Below the pieces are notes generated by a model, which saw only the letters and a program-made list of their open reading frames with translations, was not told where the DNA came from and searched no databases. A stretch of 41,764 nucleotides of DNA. Source: Ruminococcus sp. Lineage in GTDB: Bacteria > Bacillota > Clostridia > Oscillospirales > Acutalibacteraceae. The translations under genes were made by a program, and so were the position numbers. Numbering within the stretch: position 1 is the stretch's first letter; each line of letters starts with the position of its first letter. The stretch is from the NCBI GenBank assembly GCA_017456845.1, contig JAFTIP010000051.1, positions 1 through 41,764 on the forward strand, read 5' to 3'. This document shows, piece by piece, positions 16,097-25,513 of this stretch.

Positions 16097-16864
16097 ATGT
16101 TATTAGTATTTGACGTAGGCAATACAAATATTAAACTTGGCCTTTTTAAAAACGAAGACCTTGTTATGATAGCACGCACCTCAACCGACGAGAGCAAAAC
16201 AGGCGATGAGCTTGCTTTGGAAATTAAAGGGATTTTCGAGGTTTACGGCTTTGATATTAATTCTGTTGAAGGTATTATTATCAGCAGCGTTGTACCACAG
16301 GTGTTGACAAGCCTTAAAAGGGCGGTAAAGCTTCTTTTTAAGATGGAGCCTTTGGTTGTAGGACCCGGACTTAAAACGGGAATTAATCTTAAGATAGATA
16401 ATCCTGCCTCAGCAGGAGCTGATTTGGTAACAGGCTGTGTAGGTGCGGCTGAAATGTATAAACTGCCTTGCATAGCTATCAGTATGGGTACAGCCACCAC
16501 TGTTTTTGTTATTGATGAGAATAAGTCTATGATTGGCGGTGCTATTATCCCCGGTGTGGGTACGTCCCTTAACGCACTTGTCAAGGAAGGCGCCTTGCTT
16601 CCTTCTGTTGCTATTCATGCACCGAGTAAGGTTGTTGGTAAGAATACGGATGAATGTATGCGTTCGGGTATTGTTATCGGTACAGCCTCAATGATTGACG
16701 GTATGATTGACCGAATTGAGGAAGAAACAGGCTTTAAATGTTCACTTGTTGCCACAGGCGGCTTAGCCGCAGAGATTGTACCAAGCTGTAAGCATAAAAT
16801 CAAGCTTAGAGATGACCTTATGCTTCAGGGTCTAAGGCTTATATACGAGAAAAACAAATTGTAA
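16097..16864 (+). CDS. coaX: Type III pantothenate kinase
   Basis: CoaX phosphorylates pantothenate, the first step of coenzyme A synthesis; type III enzymes are not feedback-inhibited by CoA. The 255-residue protein starts MLLVFDVGNTNIKLGLF, with the phosphate-binding DVGNTNIKLG (6-15). It also has PASAGADLVTGCVGA and the second ASKHA motif SMGTATTVFVID, then GGAIIPGV. The ATG at 16097 is preceded by GTGGTGAT and lies just inside the predicted transcript. It heads a run with a vitamin transporter component and birA. Confidence 0.95.
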   Translation: MLLVFDVGNTNIKLGLFKNEDLVMIARTSTDESKTGDELALEIKGIFEVYGFDINSVEGIIISSVVPQVLTSLKRAVKLLFKMEPLVVGPGLKTGINLKIDNPASAGADLVTGCVGAAEMYKLPCIAISMGTATTVFVIDENKSMIGGAIIPGVGTSLNALVKEGALLPSVAIHAPSKVVGKNTDECMRSGIVIGTASMIDGMIDRIEEETGFKCSLVATGGLAAEIVPSCKHKIKLRDDLMLQGLRLIYEKNKL

Positions 16865-16884
16865 TTTTTGATTTTTGACGTCAA

Positions 16885-16943
16885 TTACAGGCTTTGCCTG
16901 TAAAATAAATATTTTAAAGCGTCTCACTCCGAAAGGTGGAGAC
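16885..16943 (+). other. Two hairpins in the coaX / ECF-transporter gap
   Basis: TTACAGGC-TTT-GCCTGTAA (16885-16903) is a perfect 8-bp stem without a clear U-run. GTCTC...GAGAC (16921-16943) is an imperfect stem with a GAAA loop that ends four bases before the AGGAGG site (16947-16952). They could attenuate or stabilise the mRNA between coaX and the next gene. I do not recognise a known riboswitch. Confidence 0.45.
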
Positions 16944-16959
16944 AGCAGGAGGAATTATT

Positions 16960-17601
16960 ATGACAGCAAGAAGAAAATCAACCATTAACCCAATGGTAGT
17001 GGAAATGACCATGACCGCAGTTCTGGCGGCATTGATTATTTTGATGACCTTTACACCTATCGGTTATATCCCGATTGGCCCTGTGAAGATGACTCTTATT
17101 ACATTGCCTGTTGCGGTAGGCAGCATTGTGCTTGGCAAAAGAAGCGGCCTTATTTTAGGTGCTATTTTCGGACTTACAAGCTTTTACACCTGTTTTGGTA
17201 TGGATTTTCTCGGAAATATATTTTTGGGATATAATCCGCTTTTAACCTTTGTTATGTGCGTTGTTCCCAGACTTGCCTGCGGTTTTTTACCTGCTCTTAT
17301 TTATGATGCAATCAGCAAAAAAGGTACCAAGAGAACTATGCTTGCAATTCCTGTTGCAGGGGCAAGTGTAGCAATAATTAACACCGTTCTTTTCTTGGGC
17401 TCAATGTGGCTTTTCTTTGGTGACATTTTCACAACAAATCAGGATGTGATTTCTGCTTTAGGCGGTATGGTTATTAACAATATTTTCTTGTTATTTGCGG
17501 CTTTTGCAGGTACTAACGGACTTATCGAGATTGCAGTTAATGTTGTGGTAGGTACTGCTATCTGTAAGCCTTTAACTTTAGTAAAGAAAAGATTAGTATG
17601 A
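16960..17601 (+). CDS. ECF-transporter substrate-binding (S) component, possibly for pantothenate
   Basis: A 213-residue hydrophobic protein with about six membrane segments. The N-terminal part (MTMTAVLAALIILMTFTPIG, YIPIGPVKMTLITLPVAVGS, then LGAIFGLTSF) is typical of the S components of energy-coupling-factor vitamin transporters (PF12822-like). Such proteins bind the vitamin and need the shared EcfA/A'/T module, which is not in this window. The location after coaX suggests pantothenate, though biotin (given birA downstream) cannot be excluded; BioY has different motifs. The start ATG at 16960 follows AGGAGGAATTATT. The stop overlaps birA by four bases. Confidence 0.82.
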   Translation: MTARRKSTINPMVVEMTMTAVLAALIILMTFTPIGYIPIGPVKMTLITLPVAVGSIVLGKRSGLILGAIFGLTSFYTCFGMDFLGNIFLGYNPLLTFVMCVVPRLACGFLPALIYDAISKKGTKRTMLAIPVAGASVAIINTVLFLGSMWLFFGDIFTTNQDVISALGGMVINNIFLLFAAFAGTNGLIEIAVNVVVGTAICKPLTLVKKRLV

Positions 17602-18311
17602 TAAATTTCCCTTTAGATACAGTTTATTTAGAGTCGGTGGACTCTACCAACAGCTACCTTAAAAGAATAATTAAAGAGGACGGCTTAACTCGCGGCTTGG
17701 CAGTTATGGCAGAAATGCAGACCTCAGGCAGGGGTAGACTTGGAAGAAGCTGGCTGAGCACAAAGGGTGACACCCTTTGTATGAGTGTTGCAGTAAAAAA
17801 CAAATACGCCGAGGGCTTTACCTTGCTGGCAGCGTTGGCAGTATACGAGGCTTTAACAGCTTTTTGTAAAGATAAAGCATTGCAGATTAAATGGCCTAAC
17901 GATATTATTTGTGAAAATAAAAAGCTCTGCGGTATTCTTTGCGAGCGAGTTAATGAAAATACTCTTATCGGAATAGGGATAAACGTTAATGACAAAGCTT
18001 TTGCTGACGAGATAGCCCATAAGGCAACGTCTCTTTATTTGCTCAGCGGTAAAAAATATGATGTTAAGGATATTTTCAGAGCTTTGAATAAGTCCTTTGA
18101 AAATGTTTTTGCAAAGTATGATTTCGTTTTTACTGTTGATGCAAAGCGTGAATATGAAAAGCTTTGTGCCAACATAGGCAAAAATGTTACTGCTCAAAAC
18201 CAAGAGGGAGAGGCGTTAGGCGTTGGCGAGGACGGTTCGCTGCTTGTAAAAACTAAGGATGAAATAATCAGCATTTCCTCAGGCGAGGTTGCAGTGCATA
18301 ATATATATTGA
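17598..18311 (+). CDS. birA: Biotin--[acetyl-CoA-carboxylase] ligase, without DNA-binding domain
   Basis: This enzyme attaches biotin to carboxylase carrier domains. The 237-residue protein has TVYLESVDSTNSYLK, the biotinyl-AMP loop SGRGRLGRSW (43-52), KWPNDI (98-103), GILCE and GIGINVN, and a small C-terminal SH3-like domain. It begins directly with the catalytic domain: there is no helix-turn-helix, so it is a single-function ligase and not a repressor. It overlaps the S-component stop (ATGA) and is followed 14 bases later by a flavin-reductase-like gene. Confidence 0.94.
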   Translation: MINFPLDTVYLESVDSTNSYLKRIIKEDGLTRGLAVMAEMQTSGRGRLGRSWLSTKGDTLCMSVAVKNKYAEGFTLLAALAVYEALTAFCKDKALQIKWPNDIICENKKLCGILCERVNENTLIGIGINVNDKAFADEIAHKATSLYLLSGKKYDVKDIFRALNKSFENVFAKYDFVFTVDAKREYEKLCANIGKNVTAQNQEGEALGVGEDGSLLVKTKDEIISISSGEVAVHNIY

Positions 18312-18325
18312 TTGGAGTAATAGTT

Positions 18326-18829
18326 ATGGGTTTTAAAGAAATTGATATTAAAGAACTTGAGTTCAGCCCTTTTGAAAAAATCGGCAAACAGTGGATGCTG
18401 ATTACAGCGGGTAATAAAGAAGCTTTTAACACAATGACCGCAAGCTGGGGCGGGCTTGGTGTACTTTGGAACAAAAACGTTGCTTTCACTTTTATAAGAC
18501 CCTCTCGCTACACCTTTGAGTTTTGTGAAAAAGAAGAGTACTTTACTCTTACATTCTTTTCCGAAGAGTACAGAAAGGCATTAAGCTTTTGCGGTACAAA
18601 GTCGGGCAGAGATGTTGACAAATGCAAGGAAACAGGCTTAACGCCTGTCTTTGATGCTGAGGCTCCATACTTTGAAGAAGCCGAGCTTGTTCTGGTATGT
18701 AAGAAGCTTTATGCTCAGGATATGGATAAGGTTTGTGTGGTTGATGATGCAGTACTTACAAACTACGGCGAAGATGAGCCCATGCACAGAATGTACGTAG
18801 GCGAAATTGTCAAAGCATTTACCCGTTAA
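18326..18829 (+). CDS. Flavin reductase-like (FMN-binding) protein
   Basis: A 167-residue protein of the flavin-reductase-like family (split beta-barrel, FMN-binding). It shows KQWMLITAGNKEAFNTMTAS, the WGGLGVLWNKNVAFTFIRPS block and a C-terminal MHRMYVGEIVKAF. Relatives reduce or bind FMN; the physiological partner is unknown. The ATG at 18326 is chosen because GGAG (18314-18317) is 8 bases upstream; an in-frame codon at 18308 overlaps birA and lacks a site. It closes the coaX operon before a terminator. Confidence 0.85.
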   Translation: MGFKEIDIKELEFSPFEKIGKQWMLITAGNKEAFNTMTASWGGLGVLWNKNVAFTFIRPSRYTFEFCEKEEYFTLTFFSEEYRKALSFCGTKSGRDVDKCKETGLTPVFDAEAPYFEEAELVLVCKKLYAQDMDKVCVVDDAVLTNYGEDEPMHRMYVGEIVKAFTR

Positions 18830-18880
18830 CTACAGGTGTGCGGCTCGCTTTTGGGCAGTTAATATATTCATTAGTAAATT

Positions 18881-18911
18881 AAAAGCTCTCCTTTTAGGGA
18901 GAGCTTTTTTT
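18881..18911. terminator. Bidirectional terminator between flavin-reductase and ABC genes
   Basis: AAAGCTCTCC (18882-18891) pairs with GGAGAGCTTT (18898-18907); T-runs flank it on both strands (TTTTTTT on plus, TTTTAATTT on minus). It lies between two convergent genes and can serve both. Confidence 0.88.
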
Positions 18912-18918
18912 CTATGGT

Positions 18919-21855
18919 TTATTCGGTTCTTAAAGCTTCTACGGGGTCTTTTTTAGCTGCCAGTTTTGAGGGGATAAGACCTGCGATAAACGTCAGTATC
19001 ATACTGATTATTACAAGAATAACGCCTGCACCCATGGGAAGGGACGCTGTAATTGTAACGTCTGTTAAGAGTAAATCAAGAATTGCATTGATTGGAATAT
19101 TAAGTAGTATCGTAAGCCCTACGCCGATAAGTCCCGAAACAAGTCCGATAATAAGGGTTTCGGCGGTGAAGATATTGGAAACATTGCGTTTAGATGCACC
19201 CATTGAGCGTAAAACACCGATTTCTTTGGTTCGCTCTAATACAGAAATGTAGGTGATAACGCCAATCATAATTGAAGAAACCACAAGCGAAATAGAAACA
19301 AATGCAGTTAGTCCGTAGGTAACAGCGTCCACAATAACGCTTACAGATGACATCATCAGAGCCACATAATCTGTGTATGTGATTTTGTCGTCATCTTCTG
19401 CTGTTTGGTTGTAGTCGCCAATCATATCTGTAATGCTTTGTTTTGCATCAAAGGAAACAGGGTAGATGCTTACGTTTGATGGATTGTCGTAATCCACAGA
19501 GCCCAAGGTGTTAAGAGTGTTTTCAAGAGTTACCTCGGGAACAAACTTATCAAAGTCGGCTGCCATTTCTTCCTCTGTTTTATCGTCGTAATATACATCA
19601 AGCATAGCTGCCAAATCAGAGGTAGAGAAGGTAGAAAGTCCTGCCATAGCCTGCTCGGCATACTGAGCAGAAATCATCTTTTCCATACTGCTTACCATAA
19701 GGTCTTCTATTTCTTCGTCGCTCATATCCTCAAGATATGCTCGGGCGGTTTCTGCATCAACTCCGCCTTCGCCTGTATTGGCTGAAAGCATAGCCTCTAT
19801 TCGGCTTTCTCTGTCAGGATATTGCATCATATATTGTTCGGAAGACTCTGTAAGCATATCCTCGGGGGGAGTGGTGATGATTTCGGTATACATCTGTGCC
19901 TTCTGCTTATCGGGCAGATGACCTATATAGGTGTTCAGCATTTCAGCTTTTTCTGCAGTGGTGTATTCTTTGTTGCTTTCTATAAAGTTTGCACCGGTCA
20001 ATACGTCAATAGTAGTATCTGCCATCTGCTCTTTTATAATTTCGCTGTCATTAATCGAGTCAATGTAATGTTCGGTAAGTGCCTTTGTATAGCAAACAGT
20101 ACCTGACAATGCGGTGGAAGTTGCGTCTTCTCTGGGACGGATAATACCTACGATTTCAATATCCTCGGAATTATCAACAGCCACCTTCAAGAGGGTTTCG
20201 TTTTCGGAAATATCTTCCCATACTCCGTGCTCGTTTTTAGAGTAAAGGTCGGTGGGGAGTACCAACTTAAAGGTTTTGCCTAAAAGCTCGTCGTAGCTCC
20301 ATGATGTTTTTGCATCGCTCTCATATTCCTCGCCTTTTGAAAGAGCAAGCATAATATCATCCACTTCTTCGGAGTCTTTGAGTCCTAAGGCATAAAGTGC
20401 GGTGTCGGCGATTTCGTTATTTTCATTTACAACAAGAACAACCTCGTTGTAGTTTTCAGGCCAACGGCCTCCGTTTTCTACAATTTCATACTGCTCGGTA
20501 ATAAGAGGACTTATGGAGCCTCCGTCTTTAGAAGGAATCATCTCCTGCCATACGTCGAGCATATAGTCTGAGGGGGATATAGACTCAGAGTAGCTGTCGG
20601 AAATCATACCCTCAAAAAGGGCAGAGGGATTGAGTTTTTCCAATTTTTCGTCTGTGTCAGAGCTGTAAATAAGCAAATCAAGGTCGTAGCCGTACTGAAT
20701 GGAATTTATATATTCGTCCAGCGTTGCTGCATTTTTATCAAGATATGCTTTAAATGGTTCAAGATTATTCTGGCTTGTGCCTGAGCCGCTTACGGTTTCA
20801 AGCATATCGTACATAATGGTGTTGGCGTAAACCTTGCCGTCCTCTCTGTTTTGTCCGCTTTCAGCCATAGACATCATAGAAGCCATCATTGCAGTCATAT
20901 CGAGAGCTTCTTCCTCAATAACAATAGGGTAAGATGAAAGGGTTTCTTCCTGAATATTGTCAATAAAAGCCTGAATACCGCTGGAAAGTGAAAGTATTAA
21001 TGCGATGCCTATTATGCCGATTGAACCTGCAAAAGAGGTTAAAAGCGTACGTGCTTTTTTGGTGAGCAGATTATTAAAGGAAAGAGAAAGTGCGGTAAAG
21101 AATGACATAGATGGCTTCTTCTTTTTCTTTTTGCCTTCATTTGCAAACTTGTTTTCAGCTTCCTTTATTTCGTCCTCAGTAACAGGGTTAGAGTCACCTA
21201 CCACCAAGCCGTCCTTAAGATTTACGATTCTGGTAGCATACTGCTCGGCAAGCTCCGGATTATGGGTAACCATAACAACCAGACGGTCTTTGGCAACTTC
21301 TTTAAGAATTTCCATAATCTGAACGCTTGTGTCGGTGTCAAGGGCACCGGTGGGCTCGTCGGCTAAAAGAATGTCGGGGTTATTAACCAGCGAACGTGCA
21401 ATGGCAACCCTCTGCATCTGTCCGCCCGACATCTGGTTAGGCTTTTTCTTAAGCTGGTCGCCCAAACCTACCTTTTTAAGAGCTTCTTTGGCACGCTTTT
21501 TTCTCTCAGATTTTTTTACGCCTGAAAGTGTCAGGGCGAGCTCAACGTTAGAAAGTACAGTCTGGTGGGGAATAAGGTTGTAGGACTGAAAAACAAAACC
21601 AACGGAGTGGTTGCGGTAAGTGTCCCAATCTCTGTCTTTGTATTTTTTAGTGCTTACGCCGTTAATCTGAAGGTTGCCGCTTGAATAACGGTCAAGACCT
21701 CCGATAATGTTTAAAAGTGTGGTTTTACCACAGCCAGAGTGACCAAGTATTGCCACAAACTCGTTTTGGCGAAAGCTTACGGTTACACCTTTTAAGGCTT
21801 GAACGGTGGTATCGCCCATTTTATATTCCTTGCGGATATCTTTTAAGTTAAGCAA
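18919..21855 (-). CDS. MacB/FtsX-type ABC transporter, fused ATPase and permease
   Basis: A 978-residue fusion. Residues 1-220 are the ATPase, with Walker [10 protein letters not shown] (38-46), signature [10 protein letters not shown] (142-151) and Walker [13 protein letters not shown] (162-173). A lysine-rich linker (242-248) leads to TM1 (about 271-292), an external domain of more than 530 residues (about 293-830), then three C-terminal helices with the FtsX motif [19 protein letters not shown] and the end DPVEALRTE. The external part is much longer than in MacB. It probably moves or releases a peptide, lipid or antibiotic at the membrane. The start is the TTG at 21855, 9 bases after AAAGGAG. 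No membrane-fusion partner is nearby. Confidence 0.9.
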   Translation of the reverse strand: MLNLKDIRKEYKMGDTTVQALKGVTVSFRQNEFVAILGHSGCGKTTLLNIIGGLDRYSSGNLQINGVSTKKYKDRDWDTYRNHSVGFVFQSYNLIPHQTVLSNVELALTLSGVKKSERKKRAKEALKKVGLGDQLKKKPNQMSGGQMQRVAIARSLVNNPDILLADEPTGALDTDTSVQIMEILKEVAKDRLVVMVTHNPELAEQYATRIVNLKDGLVVGDSNPVTEDEIKEAENKFANEGKKKKKKPSMSFFTALSLSFNNLLTKKARTLLTSFAGSIGIIGIALILSLSSGIQAFIDNIQEETLSSYPIVIEEEALDMTAMMASMMSMAESGQNREDGKVYANTIMYDMLETVSGSGTSQNNLEPFKAYLDKNAATLDEYINSIQYGYDLDLLIYSSDTDEKLEKLNPSALFEGMISDSYSESISPSDYMLDVWQEMIPSKDGGSISPLITEQYEIVENGGRWPENYNEVVLVVNENNEIADTALYALGLKDSEEVDDIMLALSKGEEYESDAKTSWSYDELLGKTFKLVLPTDLYSKNEHGVWEDISENETLLKVAVDNSEDIEIVGIIRPREDATSTALSGTVCYTKALTEHYIDSINDSEIIKEQMADTTIDVLTGANFIESNKEYTTAEKAEMLNTYIGHLPDKQKAQMYTEIITTPPEDMLTESSEQYMMQYPDRESRIEAMLSANTGEGGVDAETARAYLEDMSDEEIEDLMVSSMEKMISAQYAEQAMAGLSTFSTSDLAAMLDVYYDDKTEEEMAADFDKFVPEVTLENTLNTLGSVDYDNPSNVSIYPVSFDAKQSITDMIGDYNQTAEDDDKITYTDYVALMMSSVSVIVDAVTYGLTAFVSISLVVSSIMIGVITYISVLERTKEIGVLRSMGASKRNVSNIFTAETLIIGLVSGLIGVGLTILLNIPINAILDLLLTDVTITASLPMGAGVILVIISMILTFIAGLIPSKLAAKKDPVEALRTE

Positions 21856-21926
21856 TATGCTTCGCTCCTTTCTCAATGATAGCAGTATAACACATCAATA
21901 TGAATTGAGTATTAACAAACTTAAAA

Positions 21927-21955
21927 ATTATAATACATTATAGCAAAAATATCAA
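21927..21955 (-). promoter_or_regulatory. Promoter of the ABC transporter gene
   Basis: On the minus strand TTGATA (21950-21955), 17 bases, TATAAT (21927-21932). A second TATAAT-like box lies 10 bases upstream but has no matching -35. The leader is about 65 bases. Confidence 0.7.
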
Positions 21956-21957
21956 TC

Positions 21958-21994
21958 GAAAAAAATATCAACCGCCCGAAATAATCGGACGGTT
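21958..21994 (-). terminator. Terminator of the glycosyltransferase gene
   Basis: In minus orientation AACCGTCCGA pairs with TCGGGCGGTT (plus coordinates 21985-21994 and 21970-21979, one U-G pair), followed by GATATTTTTTT. It starts 8 bases after the glycosyltransferase stop and abuts the ABC promoter. Confidence 0.85.
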
Positions 21995-22001
21995 AAAGGT
22001 T

Positions 22002-23294
22002 TTATTTAACTTTTGCGTTTTCAAGGTCATCAATTGTAGCGTTTACGCTGTGGGGAATAGGTTTCCACTCAACTTTTTTAAAGATAGCTACAACAGCAAT
22101 GGGGCAATAAGTAATCATAAATAAAGGATAAGTGAAAACCGAGCGGATTTTCTGCCCCTTAGTGGCTCTTATCACCTTATGCTCGGTAATCATGGTTACA
22201 AGTCCCATTGCAAAGAAAATAAGATACATTATAGCAAAACAGCTTATTATAGGCCATAAGCAGTTAAATGCCAGCTTTAATGGATTAAGGTCACCGGAAA
22301 AAGTTATGAACCCGTAAATACATTCAACAATTGCCTTAACAAGGTTGTAAACAGAATAGGCAGAAGCGGGGAAAAGGGTCATAAAAAAGTCGTAGCAGGT
22401 AAAGGAGCCTTTGAATATTCGCTTAAGAAGCTTACCGCCATACATACCTAAAATCTGATAGAAACCTTTTGCCCAGCGTAAACGCTGATTCCAAGAGCTT
22501 TTAAAAGTTACAGGCTGTTCGTCAAAAAGAATAGACTTTTCGCTGATGCCGAACTTTTCACCCTGTATTACAGAGTCAACTGTAAATTCTATGTCTTCGG
22601 TAAGCAGATGATGTTTCCAACCGCCCTGCTTTTCTATAATTTCACGTCTTACACAGAAGCCTGTACCTGAAATTGCAGCGGAAAGGTGTAAGTCCTCACG
22701 TGCTTTGTTAAGGTAAGTAGCTTCTCTAATAAAAGAAAGAGAATAACCTGATGTAATCCAGTTTGTGCCGTAGTTTTTAGAGTTGCGGTAGCTTGTAAGC
22801 ACGTTGAAGCCCTCACAAAGCTTAAGGTTCATTTCCTTTACAAAGTCCTTGTCCACAAGATTGTCGGCGTCAAAAATCAGATAAGCATCGTGTTTTATTC
22901 CTTTATCAAAAAGGTTTTTAAAAGCAAAGTCAAGGGCATAGCCTTTGCCGATAAGACTTTGGTTTTGCCTTTCAAAAACAGTTGCACCGCTTGCCTCGGC
23001 ATATTTAGCTGTATAGTCACAGCAGTTGTCGGCAACAACAAAAATATCTATAAGCTCCTCGGGGTAATCCTGACGCTTCAAGCTGTCAATAAGTCCGCCT
23101 ATAACGCTTTGCTCGTTTCTTGCACATATAATTACACCGAAAGAATGAAGCTTTGAGGGCTTTTTCTTTTCGGTGGTTCTTTTTCTTTTTATGAGCTCGT
23201 ATATGATGAAGAAAACCTGATATAAATAGCACAGAGAAAAGAACCCTGTGATAATGCTGTCGCATATCAATAACAGAATTTCCGTAGTAATCAA
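22002..23294 (-). CDS. Membrane glycosyltransferase, family 2
   Basis: A 430-residue protein: an N-terminal membrane helix (about 10-34), a GT-A catalytic domain, and three or so C-terminal helices (about 305-395). It carries the D,D,D,QxxRW signature of processive GT2 enzymes (cellulose, hyaluronan and poly-GlcNAc synthase-like): D in VVADN (89), FDADN (141-145), TED (232-234) and QRLRW (270-274). So it likely polymerises or transfers a sugar from a nucleotide donor at the membrane; the sugar is unknown. The start is a TTG at 23294; GGGGAAAGG lies very close to it, so the exact start is uncertain. It has its own promoter and terminator. Confidence 0.9.
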   Translation of the reverse strand: MITTEILLLICDSIITGFFSLCYLYQVFFIIYELIKRKRTTEKKKPSKLHSFGVIICARNEQSVIGGLIDSLKRQDYPEELIDIFVVADNCCDYTAKYAEASGATVFERQNQSLIGKGYALDFAFKNLFDKGIKHDAYLIFDADNLVDKDFVKEMNLKLCEGFNVLTSYRNSKNYGTNWITSGYSLSFIREATYLNKAREDLHLSAAISGTGFCVRREIIEKQGGWKHHLLTEDIEFTVDSVIQGEKFGISEKSILFDEQPVTFKSSWNQRLRWAKGFYQILGMYGGKLLKRIFKGSFTCYDFFMTLFPASAYSVYNLVKAIVECIYGFITFSGDLNPLKLAFNCLWPIISCFAIMYLIFFAMGLVTMITEHKVIRATKGQKIRSVFTYPLFMITYCPIAVVAIFKKVEWKPIPHSVNATIDDLENAKVK

Positions 23295-23339
23295 CCTTTC
23301 CCCAGGTATGCTTAAAATTCTAATTACATGGATAACTAA

Positions 23340-23368
23340 ATGATAATACTTTTTACCCTAAAAGTCAA
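23340..23368 (-). promoter_or_regulatory. Promoter of the glycosyltransferase gene
   Basis: On the minus strand TTGACT (23363-23368), 17 bases, TATCAT (23340-23345). The -35 box lies two bases from the T-run of the upstream terminator, so the two signals are packed together. Confidence 0.7.
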
Positions 23369-23369
23369 C

Positions 23370-23405
23370 CAAAAAAGCACCCCCTGCACAGGTTTGTGCA
23401 GGGGG
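23370..23405 (-). terminator. Terminator of the CotH gene
   Basis: A perfect 11-bp stem CCCCCTGCACA / TGTGCAGGGGG (23380-23390 and 23395-23405) around a four-base loop, then TGCTTTTTT in the minus direction. It lies 16 bases after the CotH stop. Confidence 0.92.
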
Positions 23406-23421
23406 AATTTGTAAATAAATT

Positions 23422-25479
23422 TTAAACTGGTTCGCCTACTTTGTAGGGGATTTCGTAGTTTGCAACAAATTTCTGGATATTTGTTGCATCCTGAACGGAA
23501 AGCTTCTGGTCGGCATTTACGTCTGCGGCAGTAAAACCGTCGCCTTCCAGTTTTTCGAGCTTTGCAAGTGCTTTCTGGATTAAGGTAGCGTCCTTAACAT
23601 TTACCTTGCCGTCAAGATTTGCATCGCCTAATATAACGTTTTTATAAACAGCCTTATGGAATTCTGAGCTAAGCCAAGCGGCACGGGTGTTGAGCCAGTC
23701 AAGCATATAGTTGAATTCGCCCTCATAGGTGAACACCTCAGAATCGGTGTACTTTGTAACCTCAGTATCAGCTGTAAAGATACCTGTTTCGGGGTTGTAT
23801 GTACCGTTTAAAAGTTCAGAGTGGTCGCAAATCCAGTCGCCTGTGTTGATTCTCCAGCCCATTTCGTAGTTCATCTGAGCTGAATCCTTAAGGTAATTAT
23901 AGTATACGTCAGCAGAGTAAATGTCGCCCTCAGCTACGTTTTCGCTGTTAAGAATTTCTAAAGCAGGAACAAAGTCCTCAAACCAAATTTCAGCCATTCT
24001 TTGAAGAATAGTTTCATTCATCATTGCATAGCCGGGTAAGGTGTATTTGCCTGTTTTGCCTGAACCTCTGCCGGAGTTAAGTTTATACTGTGTCCACCAG
24101 CCTGTAGGCTCTTCGTAATCCTTAACGCCCATTCTGTCAAGGTCACCCTTAATGCCTGTGGCATTACCTAAGGAGTTGTCGTAGTCCCAGCAGGGAGAGC
24201 CAAAGAACTTATAGTTGCCGTCTTCGTCTGCCTGATATGTAAGGTAGAAGCTGGAAATACCAACATCCCAGTTTTTGCTGAGCTCATTAATAAGAACTAA
24301 TTTTGCCAGAGAGTCAACGTCCACAAGCTCCTCAAGTTTGTCGGAATCGTTAACTACCGCTGAATACATTTCGTCAAACTTTGCTTTTACTATGTTGAGA
24401 ACTTTATCGTAGTTGGGGTCGTCGTTGTCAAGCTCGGGGCCCTTTACTGTAAGATTGCATTTTGCTTTTGAAGAATAGGTGTGGTAGTCGGTACTTCCTG
24501 CACCTGCGTCAATCTCAACAAGGAAGGGGAACTCCTCTTTAAGGCTGCCGTCTTCGTTAAGGTGGGTTTCGTCTTCAATAACTTTAACAAGGTTTTTCTT
24601 GCCTGTGTCTACCTTCTGAGCCATTTCGTAAGTGCCTAAGTACTCACCGTTCATATAAAAATCAACAAATCTTGAATCGGAAGAGTAGGGAATGCCTACT
24701 GCGTCTCCAAGGTCAAAAAGAATTCTGTTTCTGGCAAGTGAAGAGTCCTGATAATTTGCAAGAAGGGAAAGCTTTTTGGTTTTTTCCATACCGTCCACAG
24801 AAACAGCCTCTTCGTATGTAACATTAAAGGGTTTCTTTTCTTTCGCCCATGTTGTGTTGCCTCTGCCCTTGATTTTTTTGATAGGTGTGTTGTCAAAAGT
24901 GCCGTCGCTGTTTACAATAGCGCCCGTTGCCTTGGCATCATTTTCTTTATCCTGAGAAAGATAAGAGAGAAGGTCTGTGCCATTGCCGTCAGCATCAGGG
25001 TTGTTGATGTAAACTGCGGCTTCGGCTGAAGATTTTCTGAATCTTACTATGTATTCGTTATTCTCAGCGTGTACAGCGTAGTCTTCAGTTACGGAGTATA
25101 CAACTTCCAAAAACGAACCGCTTTTGATTGTTTCACCGTTAAAAGTAATGTCAGTACTGAAAGTGTTAAGTATAGTAACTTTTTCGCTATCGGCACCTGA
25201 GGGCAGGAAGAAGTAATACTCTTTTGAGATACCGTCTTCACGCTTAACGCCCATATCACGCTGCTCGTCCTCATCATAGTCGCGGTAAAGGTCGAGCTGC
25301 TGCCAATGCTGCCAAGCCTCGGTTTCGGCGGTATCCGAAACGCCGTGAACATAGATAGCGTTTTCTTTAATATAAGAGACATCCTTAAAATTAAAGGGAG
25401 CTTCTTCGGCACTTACTGAAAAAGCAAAAACAGAAAGTGTCATAATTAAAGTTAATAAAAGTGCAAGAAATTTTTTCAC
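23422..25479 (-). CDS. Secreted CotH-kinase-family protein with dockerin
   Basis: A 685-residue secreted protein. It has a signal peptide (1-24, ending VSA), a beta-rich N-terminal part, a CotH domain (about 185-560) and a dockerin (618-680). The CotH domain shows KGRGNTTW (204-211), KKPFNV (215-220), an aromatic-rich core and WDYDNSLG (431-438), the motif with the metal-binding Asp. Bacillus CotH is an atypical protein kinase of spore-coat proteins; related domains are common in cellulosomal proteins, where the target is unclear. The dockerin has two calcium loops (DANLDGKVNVKDATLIQK, DVNADQKLSVQDATNIQK). The start is a GTG at 25479, 7 bases after AAAGGAGG. It sits alone between a promoter and a terminator. 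Confidence 0.92.
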   Translation of the reverse strand: MKKFLALLLTLIMTLSVFAFSVSAEEAPFNFKDVSYIKENAIYVHGVSDTAETEAWQHWQQLDLYRDYDEDEQRDMGVKREDGISKEYYFFLPSGADSEKVTILNTFSTDITFNGETIKSGSFLEVVYSVTEDYAVHAENNEYIVRFRKSSAEAAVYINNPDADGNGTDLLSYLSQDKENDAKATGAIVNSDGTFDNTPIKKIKGRGNTTWAKEKKPFNVTYEEAVSVDGMEKTKKLSLLANYQDSSLARNRILFDLGDAVGIPYSSDSRFVDFYMNGEYLGTYEMAQKVDTGKKNLVKVIEDETHLNEDGSLKEEFPFLVEIDAGAGSTDYHTYSSKAKCNLTVKGPELDNDDPNYDKVLNIVKAKFDEMYSAVVNDSDKLEELVDVDSLAKLVLINELSKNWDVGISSFYLTYQADEDGNYKFFGSPCWDYDNSLGNATGIKGDLDRMGVKDYEEPTGWWTQYKLNSGRGSGKTGKYTLPGYAMMNETILQRMAEIWFEDFVPALEILNSENVAEGDIYSADVYYNYLKDSAQMNYEMGWRINTGDWICDHSELLNGTYNPETGIFTADTEVTKYTDSEVFTYEGEFNYMLDWLNTRAAWLSSEFHKAVYKNVILGDANLDGKVNVKDATLIQKALAKLEKLEGDGFTAADVNADQKLSVQDATNIQKFVANYEIPYKVGEPV

Positions 25480-25513
25480 GCCAATTCCTCCTTTAGGATT
25501 TATATTTTGTATT

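Noticed and set aside
16921-16943. A known riboswitch before the ECF S-component gene
   Set aside because: Only a short imperfect hairpin is present and no consensus of a known class (THF, preQ1, TPP, FMN) could be matched.
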